Shown: piece after piece, positions 1 through 5,730 of the stretch
Layout: each line of letters opens with the position of its first letter
Position numbering within the stretch: the first letter of the stretch is position 1
Notes under the pieces: model-generated
What the model was told of the DNA's origin: nothing
Database searches by the model: none
Seen by the model: only the letters and a program-made list of their open reading frames with translations
Program-made: the position numbers and the translations under genes
NCBI GenBank assembly: GCA_964391735.1
Contig: CAYMNF010000044.1
Coordinates: 1-18,265 of the forward strand
Source of the DNA: CAG-1031 sp964391735
GTDB lineage: Bacteria > Bacteroidota > Bacteroidia > Bacteroidales > Muribaculaceae
Direction of reading: 5' to 3'
Length of the DNA: 18,265 nucleotides

Positions 1-2
1 CT

Positions 3-128
3 ATGCGAGAGAGCGTTGCCGATTCCGCTCATATCAAAGCGCTGATAAAGGGTGCACTGACTGATAAGATTAATGACCGTGAGATGTTAATGAAAGGCAT
101 CAACTACTCATATTATTACGAAGAATAA
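3..128 (+). CDS. 3' end of an unrecognised gene (partial)
   Basis: An open frame runs from the left edge to a TAA at 126-128 and gives about 41 residues, ending in a tyrosine- and glutamate-rich tail (NYSYYYEE). An ATG sits at 3-5, but it may be an internal methionine, because the frame stays open to the window edge. The segment is hydrophilic, with no membrane segment and no motif I recognise. It is followed by 430 bp of non-coding DNA before mcrB, so it need not be functionally linked to the restriction genes. I assign no function. Confidence 0.4.
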   Translation: MRESVADSAHIKALIKGALTDKINDREMLMKGINYSYYYEE

Positions 129-223
129 TCGTTTCATGAAGCGCATATTTCCATGAAACTCCATGTGTAGATGTAGATTCAAGAAGGGAGTGCTAAAGGT
201 GGATAATTAATCATTTTCCTTGA

Positions 224-263
224 CCCTCCGGGGGAAAGCCTTACGGCTTGGGGAGTGCCCCCG
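224..263. other. nested inverted repeat / structured hairpin
   Basis: An outer stem CGGGGG (229-234) with CCCCCG (258-263) encloses an inner stem AAGCC (236-240) with GGCTT (245-249) around a TTAC loop. CTCC (226-229) can also pair with GGAG (252-255) as an alternative fold. No U-tract follows on either strand, so it is not a standard terminator. It may be an RNA structure, a protein-binding site or a relic of a mobile element; I cannot choose between these. Confidence 0.4.
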
Positions 264-296
264 ATGAGTAATATCTACAGATTTTGACAAGCAATA

Positions 297-320
297 CAAA
301 AAAAGGAGACCGAAGTCTCC
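297..320 (-). terminator. intrinsic terminator, minus strand
   Basis: Read on the minus strand, GGAGAC, a TTCG tetraloop and GTCTCC (plus 320 down to 305) are followed directly by seven T residues (304-298). This is a textbook Rho-independent terminator. On the plus strand the hairpin is followed by GATAGAATAAC, which is not a U-tract, so it acts leftward. No minus-strand protein gene lies immediately to its right, which points to a short non-coding transcript. Confidence 0.75.
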
Positions 321-368
321 GATAGAATAACTAATTTTGTGTTGCTATGAAGTATAATCAATTATCCC
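297..368 (-). ncRNA. candidate small RNA (~70 nt), minus strand
   Basis: A good promoter match at 374-403 (minus) and a good terminator at 297-320 (minus) bracket about 70 nt with no open frame worth reporting. The predicted transcript starts near 366-368, passes through an A/T-rich imperfect palindrome (353-364, ATAAT-CA-ATTAT), and ends in a UUCG-capped GC hairpin with a U7 tail. It is divergent from mcrB, whose ATG is at 559. Promoter and terminator are read from the sequence; the existence of the RNA is inferred. I recognise no known RNA family. Confidence 0.45.
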
Positions 369-373
369 GAGAG

Positions 374-403
374 CAAAGGTACGCAATTTATCCGGGCTTA
401 CAA
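374..403 (-). promoter_or_regulatory. Bacteroidetes-type promoter for the candidate small RNA
   Basis: On the minus strand, TACCTTTG (plus 381-374) matches the Bacteroidetes -7 box TAnnTTTG exactly. A TTG (plus 403-401) lies 19 nt upstream, matching the -33 element. The predicted start is near 366-368. Confidence 0.5.
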
Positions 404-416
404 GAGAAGAAAGCTT

Positions 417-466
417 TTTGGGTTAAATTAGTAGCGAAAATGTTGAATGTGATGTCTTTGGGTTAA
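417..466. repeat. 10-bp direct repeat upstream of mcrB
   Basis: TTTGGGTTAA occurs at 417-426 and again at 457-466, offset by exactly 40 bp (about four helical turns), roughly 90-140 bp before the mcrB start. It could be a paired binding site for a regulator of mcrBC, or chance in T/A-rich DNA. Confidence 0.3.
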
Positions 467-558
467 CATGGACTTCTTGGAAAGCGATACTTTATTCATT
501 TTTCTTCAACAGAAAAAGATGCGTAGGGCCATTGTGGCATATAGATAACTGATTGATT

Positions 559-3066
559 ATGAATAGTCCCCGAAAAATTATTATTGAGCAAGTTCATAAA
601 GGGGTGTTTACCTGCCAAATCCCAATAACTAAAGATGATTGGAGGCAAATTCTTGCGAATCCCAAACTCACTACACGGTCTGTTCGGCGTGTACTGATGT
701 CGTTCTACTTTATGCCAGAGCATAGAGCCACTTGCACTCAATGTGCAAAAAGGTATGGCTTTTCCAAGAACACATACAACAATGCCGTGTGGCAGTTTGG
801 TAAAGCCATAATGAATCATATCGGGACATTCATTGTTGAGAATAGCAGTGGTGAGCGTTCTTACTGGCCGATTGCAATGGGGAAGGGTCGTAGTCTAAAA
901 GGGGAGTCAGATGCTTTTGAATGGACCCTAAGAGAGGAATTAGTAGAGGCCCTTCGTGAAAACCTCATGCAAGATGTTCTGAAGCAATATCTGGCAGCAC
1001 TCCCTAAAAACTGGGAAAATGAAAGATATAAATGGGAGGCGGTTCAGTGGTTTCAGGATCACTGGGATATTGATGCTGTAGATTTCAGAACAATGTTTGA
1101 GACTGCTACAGCAAAATGCGCAAATCTATTGGCATCTTCATATTTCCAGCCTCGAGAAATGATTAACCGCTTTGCAAAGGCTGACCCTGAAAAAGTGCGC
1201 AAAATGTTTGCGGATCTTTTTGATGAAATGCAGCCGCTTGAACAGCGCATTGACAATTTCATGAAGATGGCTGAGGAGATGAGGGTCCAATACACACCTA
1301 ATGATAAAAATAATTATCAGAACACCAATGCCATCAGCACATATCTTTGGTTGCGTTATCCCGATAAATATTTGATTTTCAAGTCAACAGAGTATATAGC
1401 TGTTGGCGAGAAAACCGGCTTGGAATGCCACATAAAGCAGAATGGCAAAGTCTCGGAACTGATAAAGGGCTTCAAGATGTATGCCGAGCTTAATCAACTC
1501 CTAAAAAACAATGAAGAGGCAAGGAGGGTTATCTCCGAGCTTATTGGCAATGACCCCTTGCTATATAATGACCCCAACTTCCAAACTTTCACAATTGACT
1601 TCGGCTATTGGATTAGCCGTTGGTACCCTTCTCTCGAAAAGACATTACATCTGAATCATAAATCTAAAATGGACCCGTTTATCCAACAGGCTTGCAACTT
1701 GCTCATAAGCAAGAAAAATATCATACTACAAGGTGCACCGGGCACAGGTAAAACGTATAATACTGCAGCGCTTGCTCTTGCTGTAATTGACGGAAATGTT
1801 CCCGAGAACCATGGAGAAATCATGGCACGCTACAAGGAGCTCCGCTCAGAGGGCCGCATAGGGTTTACCACATTCCATCAGTCGATGGATTATGAGGACT
1901 TTATTGAGGGTATCAAGCCGGTGCATGAAGCCGGTGCAGTCAGATACGAGATTGAAGATGGCATTTTCAAGCAACTGTGTACATCGGCTAAAGTCGCCTC
2001 TGAAGTCGCTGCCTCCGGTGCCGATAATCTCTTGGAGGGTATGAACAGCAACCCGACGATATGGAAAGTATCATTGGAGGGTGCAGGCGACAATCCCACA
2101 CGTCGTGATTGTATGGCCAACGGACACATTCGCATTGGATGGGCCGGTTATGGCGACCTTGATTTTTCTGAGGATAATCCACAAGTGACCGAGGGCAAAA
2201 TAATCCTCAAAACTTTTCAACATGACATGCAGATTGGCGACATTGTTGTAAGTTGTTTGAGTCAGGATGAAACCGATGCTATAGGCATCGTAACGGGGGA
2301 ATATGATTATCGTCCTGAAGGCGGGAACCTTCCGCGTTACCGCCCCGTGCGTTGGATTGTCAAGGATATACGGCACAATATAAAAGATATAAACAATGGG
2401 AAACGCATGACACTTGGGACCGTATACCGGCTTTCCATTCAGCTTAAGGACCTGCTTGATGTTATCGAACTTTATGCTCCTGCCGCTCAATTGCAGACAG
2501 ACAAGAGCGAGAAGCCTTTTGTACTTATCATTGATGAAATCAACCGCGCCAATGTATCAAAGGTTTTCGGAGAGCTAATCACGCTTATTGAAAAGGACAA
2601 GCGCCTCGGTGCCGAGCACCCTGTCACGTTGTCACTTCCATACTCCAAGCAGTCTGATTTCGGTGTGCCACAGAATGTTTATATTATTGGCACAATGAAT
2701 ACCACCGACCGGTCCACCGGCACGCTGGACTATGCCATTCGCCGCCGGTTCGCTTTCCTTACGATACCGGCAAATATTGAATTTATCAAGGACGAAACCG
2801 CGAAACAACTCTTTGACGATGTTAAGAAATTCATCGAAAGTCATAAATATGCCGAGATGGATATTGAAGACCTCATGGTGGGCCATAGCTATTTTATGGC
2901 TGATAATGATGAAGAGCTCGCAATGAAGATAAAATTTGAGGTTATCCCTCTTATTAAAGAATATATCAAGGACGGAATCCTTACCGTTAGGCGCGATGAG
3001 TCTGACCTCTATTTCGAGTCCTGGTTACAACTGCAACCTGTAAATGATAATAATTCAGGAGCATAA
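559..3066 (+). CDS. mcrB: McrB-like AAA+ GTPase subunit of a type IV restriction system, with inserted EVE/PUA-like domain
   Basis: The 835-residue protein is probably the specificity and motor subunit of a modification-dependent restriction system. Walker A GAPGTGKT is at 392-399, the McrB-typical TTFHQSMDYEDFIEG block at 437-451, Walker B VLIIDEINR at 655-663, GTMNTTDRS at 711-719, and an RRR arginine-finger region at 728-730. Between the FIEG block and Walker B, about residues 498-640 form an inserted EVE/PUA-like domain (GHIRIGWAGYGDL, GDIVVSCLS, YRPVRWIV), a fold that reads modified bases. The N-terminal ~370 residues are helical, with a CTQC pair (59-62) in an HTH-like stretch. E. coli McrB is about 459 residues, so this is much longer. 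ATG 559 is preferred over an in-frame TTG at 553; a TGA at 550-552 blocks further extension. It overlaps mcrC by 23 nt. Confidence 0.88.
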   Translation: MNSPRKIIIEQVHKGVFTCQIPITKDDWRQILANPKLTTRSVRRVLMSFYFMPEHRATCTQCAKRYGFSKNTYNNAVWQFGKAIMNHIGTFIVENSSGERSYWPIAMGKGRSLKGESDAFEWTLREELVEALRENLMQDVLKQYLAALPKNWENERYKWEAVQWFQDHWDIDAVDFRTMFETATAKCANLLASSYFQPREMINRFAKADPEKVRKMFADLFDEMQPLEQRIDNFMKMAEEMRVQYTPNDKNNYQNTNAISTYLWLRYPDKYLIFKSTEYIAVGEKTGLECHIKQNGKVSELIKGFKMYAELNQLLKNNEEARRVISELIGNDPLLYNDPNFQTFTIDFGYWISRWYPSLEKTLHLNHKSKMDPFIQQACNLLISKKNIILQGAPGTGKTYNTAALALAVIDGNVPENHGEIMARYKELRSEGRIGFTTFHQSMDYEDFIEGIKPVHEAGAVRYEIEDGIFKQLCTSAKVASEVAASGADNLLEGMNSNPTIWKVSLEGAGDNPTRRDCMANGHIRIGWAGYGDLDFSEDNPQVTEGKIILKTFQHDMQIGDIVVSCLSQDETDAIGIVTGEYDYRPEGGNLPRYRPVRWIVKDIRHNIKDINNGKRMTLGTVYRLSIQLKDLLDVIELYAPAAQLQTDKSEKPFVLIIDEINRANVSKVFGELITLIEKDKRLGAEHPVTLSLPYSKQSDFGVPQNVYIIGTMNTTDRSTGTLDYAIRRRFAFLTIPANIEFIKDETAKQLFDDVKKFIESHKYAEMDIEDLMVGHSYFMADNDEELAMKIKFEVIPLIKEYIKDGILTVRRDESDLYFESWLQLQPVNDNNSGA

Positions 3067-4318
3067 GAAGATTGACCCGGAGCTGCTTCAAGGTCTTGAC
3101 CTTGATAAACTGCGCCACCGCGTCAATTATGACACATCGAGATTTGATTCTTCAATGGTCAACCTCATACGCTTTGAGTTTGACCCGAAAGAAAATCGCG
3201 ATGGATTCTTCTCTTATTTCCGTATTGGGGCTGAATGGCTTGATGAGGAGCAAACTCAACCCATAGTCGTAACCCCCAAGATGCAAGACATAAATTTCCT
3301 TGAAATGTTTATGACTTGCCTGCGAACCAATGAATTGGCTGATAAGTTTTCTTCAATCTACGACATTGATTTTGATAGTCGCCCTATCAAATCAAAAGCA
3401 TTGAGTTCAATACTTTCTACTTTACTCGTCGTCCGGTACCTGATGACAATAAAGAGGATAGTAATGCGCGGACTACGCAAGGGTTATGTATCGCGTCAAG
3501 AAAATCTTGCAAAGGTGAAAGGTAGGCTTGATATTTGCCGTACGGAGCGCAATGTGATGCTTGGACATCAGGAGAGGGTATTCTGCCGTTATGAAGAATA
3601 TCTGGTTGATACACCTGAGAATAGGCTTCTGAAACGTGCCCTCCTCGCCACCGGCGATATGGTTGCTATGATGCAAGGCCACCCTGCCTATCCAATTCTC
3701 ACAGCTATGCTCAACCAGAGTAAGCGCGCGTTCTCAGATGTATCTGAAGATAGTTCAGCAGACTTTCATTTAACTAAGTCAAACAAACTCTATAAGGAGT
3801 ATGACGAGGCCATACGCCTGGCAAGGATGATACTCCGCAAGCAAGATGTCGCTGTGAGTAGCCACGGGGAGCATCAACTTGATACCGTTCCCGTCTTTAG
3901 AATTGACATGGCTCTTCTCTTTGAGCATTATACACTTGCCAAACTCCGGCAGACATTCGGCAATGATGGGGTTATGTATCAAGTTAAGGGTTATCACGGT
4001 CGCTACATTGCCGACTTCCTCATAAAGAAAGGGGACGTACGCCTCATAGCAGATACAAAATATGTTGTCGGAAAGGACAAAGCGTCCCAAAATGAATACA
4101 TATCTCAGCTGAGTGGCTATGCCAGAGATCATATGTTGTTGCGGAAGTTGGGCTACGACCCAACCATAATATCATCGGTTCCGATTGTTCCTTGTGTCAT
4201 ATTATATCCCCATGAACGCGCCTCTGCATTGACCCTTTCCTCATTGTTTACTCACCCGGTAAGCCACACAATGCAGTTTTATACGTTCCCGGTTAAAATA
4301 CCTACATATACCGGATGA
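3044..4318 (+). CDS. mcrC: McrC-like nuclease subunit (PD-(D/E)xK)
   Basis: This 424-residue protein is the likely nuclease partner of the McrB-like GTPase. The C-terminal third carries the nuclease core: RYIADFLI supplies D324, and LIADTKYV supplies D337 and K339, the D...DxK arrangement of PD-(D/E)xK enzymes. Upstream, DMALLFEHYTLAKL (about residues 299-312) matches the helix before the nuclease in McrC proteins. The N-terminal half, with VKGRLDI near residue 165, fits the McrC interface domain that stimulates McrB GTP hydrolysis. It is somewhat longer than E. coli McrC (about 348). The ATG lies inside the last codons of mcrB in another frame (23 nt overlap), which suggests translational coupling. 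All expected catalytic residues are present, so the system looks intact. Base composition is AT-rich like mcrB and unlike the genes to the right. Confidence 0.9.
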   Translation: MIIIQEHKKIDPELLQGLDLDKLRHRVNYDTSRFDSSMVNLIRFEFDPKENRDGFFSYFRIGAEWLDEEQTQPIVVTPKMQDINFLEMFMTCLRTNELADKFSSIYDIDFDSRPIKSKALSSILSTLLVVRYLMTIKRIVMRGLRKGYVSRQENLAKVKGRLDICRTERNVMLGHQERVFCRYEEYLVDTPENRLLKRALLATGDMVAMMQGHPAYPILTAMLNQSKRAFSDVSEDSSADFHLTKSNKLYKEYDEAIRLARMILRKQDVAVSSHGEHQLDTVPVFRIDMALLFEHYTLAKLRQTFGNDGVMYQVKGYHGRYIADFLIKKGDVRLIADTKYVVGKDKASQNEYISQLSGYARDHMLLRKLGYDPTIISSVPIVPCVILYPHERASALTLSSLFTHPVSHTMQFYTFPVKIPTYTG

Positions 4319-4374
4319 TTATGGCAGAAGAATAGTCTTATCCCCAAGGGAGAAGGTAGGTTCAATTCTTGGTA

Positions 4375-4427
4375 CTTTTTGGTGGGGGTGAACAATTTGG
4401 GGGATGAGGTGTAGTTATAGTGGGGGG
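4375..4427 (+). other. G-tract-rich intergenic segment before the Sel1 gene
   Basis: Three runs of five or six G lie on the plus strand at 4384-4388, 4399-4403 and 4422-4427, within the 137 bp between mcrC and the Sel1-repeat gene. Loops between runs are about 10 and 18 nt, longer than in a canonical G-quadruplex. I found neither a convincing promoter nor a terminator here. Confidence 0.35.
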
Positions 4428-4455
4428 CTATTGGAATTGTTTAGATTATTTATTT

Positions 4456-5646
4456 ATGAAAGTACGTTTTGTTGTTGCCGTTTTTGCCCTGGCGTTGGCG
4501 GGGCAGTCGGCTTTGTATGGGAAGAAGGTTGCGCAAAGGCGGTATATCACTCCGCAGGAGGTGCATGTAACGGTGTCGCCGGCGGCCGTGCAAAAGGCTA
4601 ACGCTTTATATGAGGGGGTGCGTGCGGCATATGCGCAAGGTAAACTGTCCCCTGTCGGGGTGGTGGAGACGGCTCTCTATCATAAGGTTTGGAGCCCGGA
4701 GTTGGCGGGCCGGTGTCTGCAATTAGTCTCTGACAAAAATAATGATGCCAAGGCTGAACTGGGTCATCTTTACACCTTTTTCAAGACGGCGTATTTGTTC
4801 CCGGGCAAGGAGGCCGAGGGTGTGCGCTTGCTTGAGGCGGCGGCCGCCAATGGCAATTTGAAGGCAAATGATTATCTGGGGATATATTATTGTGGCAAGA
4901 ATGATTATAAGAGGGCACTGAAGTATTTCAATGCCGCGGGGGCCGAGCATATCCCTTATGCGCTCACCTTAATAGGCGGAATGTATGAGGAGGGGAATGC
5001 CGTTAAGAAGGACCGGGCCAAGGCGCGTGAGTACTATCAACGTGCCGCTGCGCTGGGTGATGCCGCGGGCGCACAGAAATATGGTTATGCTCTGCAGCGT
5101 GGTTGGTTTGGCACGGTTGACATGCCTGACGCGTTTTTCTGGACATACATCGGCGGTGACTTGGGTAGCGATTTTGCCCGTTCAAACCTTATGTTGCCAA
5201 TACGTGGTGAGCGTTTCGGCGATGATGTGCATACGGCTTTCATTCGCAACGGCATGACGCTTGTGGATGCCTGGAACGATGAATACGGCGAAAAACTGAA
5301 AGCCGAGCCTATCTATCAGAAAGGGTATAAAGTAGGTCTCCCGGCAAGAACCGTAGCCGCAGAGAAGGGTGACGCGTGGTCGCTGTTCTACCTGGGGAGC
5401 ATGAGCTATAACGATGAGTTTCTGAATCACTCGGGCGACTTCATCAGCAAGTGTTATGAGCCGCTGATTGCCGCCGGCAAGCTGCCTGATTCGGCTATGG
5501 CGCTGGTGTATGCGCGTATGGGCGAACTGTATAGGAAGGGTGATGGCGTAAAAGCCGATGCTGCCAAGGCTCGGGAATATACCTCAAAAGCGGCTAAGCT
5601 CGGTAGCCTGGATGCTTACAAGATTGTGGAGAATATCCCTGACTGA
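4456..5646 (+). CDS. secreted Sel1-like repeat (TPR-type) protein
   Basis: The 396-residue protein starts with a signal peptide (MKVRFVVAVFALALAGQSALYG) and is then a helical repeat protein. Sel1-like units show as A-x-Y-x-x-G / A-x-x-x-Y-x-x-A-A-x-x-G patterns at about 98-160 (LGHLYTFF, LGIYYCGKNDYKRALKYF), 175-213 (GMYEEGNAVKKDRAKAREYY) and 353-392 (MGELYRKGDGVKADAAKARE). Such proteins usually act as interaction scaffolds in the envelope; no catalytic motif is visible. I chose ATG 4456 over an upstream GTG-type start at 4420 because it places the signal peptide at the true N-terminus. It stands alone between mcrC (137 bp upstream) and a terminator 17 bp downstream. Its partner is unknown. 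Confidence 0.85.
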   Translation: MKVRFVVAVFALALAGQSALYGKKVAQRRYITPQEVHVTVSPAAVQKANALYEGVRAAYAQGKLSPVGVVETALYHKVWSPELAGRCLQLVSDKNNDAKAELGHLYTFFKTAYLFPGKEAEGVRLLEAAAANGNLKANDYLGIYYCGKNDYKRALKYFNAAGAEHIPYALTLIGGMYEEGNAVKKDRAKAREYYQRAAALGDAAGAQKYGYALQRGWFGTVDMPDAFFWTYIGGDLGSDFARSNLMLPIRGERFGDDVHTAFIRNGMTLVDAWNDEYGEKLKAEPIYQKGYKVGLPARTVAAEKGDAWSLFYLGSMSYNDEFLNHSGDFISKCYEPLIAAGKLPDSAMALVYARMGELYRKGDGVKADAAKAREYTSKAAKLGSLDAYKIVENIPD

Positions 5647-5663
5647 AATAATTAAAAAATTAA

Positions 5664-5701
5664 CTGCACCCCAAGAGCCGTATAGGACTTTTGGGGTGCA
5701 G
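5664..5701. terminator. bidirectional intrinsic terminator between convergent genes
   Basis: CTGCACCCCAA (5664-5674) pairs perfectly with TTGGGGTGCAG (5691-5701) in an 11-bp stem. On the plus strand it is followed by TCTTGTTTC; on the minus strand by TTAATTTTTTAATTATT. It therefore can end both the Sel1 gene and the convergent lipoprotein gene whose stop is at 5731. Confidence 0.85.
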
Positions 5702-5730
5702 TCTTGTTTCGATACAGCTTGTGGCTGTTG

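Larger units (their letters stand above)
129..558. other. 430 bp non-coding stretch upstream of mcrB
   Basis: I see no credible protein-coding frame here. It holds a nested hairpin (224-263), a minus-strand intrinsic terminator (297-320) with a matching minus-strand promoter (374-403) that together could define a small RNA, and a 10-bp direct repeat (417-426 and 457-466). I could not find a good TAnnTTTG promoter for mcrB itself in this stretch. Confidence 0.6.

Noticed and set aside
305..320. Hairpin at 305-320 as the terminator of the gene ending at 128
   Set aside because: On the plus strand no U-tract follows and the distance is nearly 180 bp; the U-tract is on the minus strand.
553..558. 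TTG at 553 as the mcrB start
   Set aside because: An ATG lies two codons later at 559, and nothing recommends the TTG; the difference is only two residues.
496..819. 107-residue frame on the minus strand over the mcrB start
   Set aside because: It overlaps conserved mcrB coding sequence, has no recognisable motif and no promoter; it is a frame shadow.
4420..4455. Upstream extension of the Sel1 protein
   Set aside because: It would bury the signal peptide behind 12 residues that lie in the G-rich non-coding segment.
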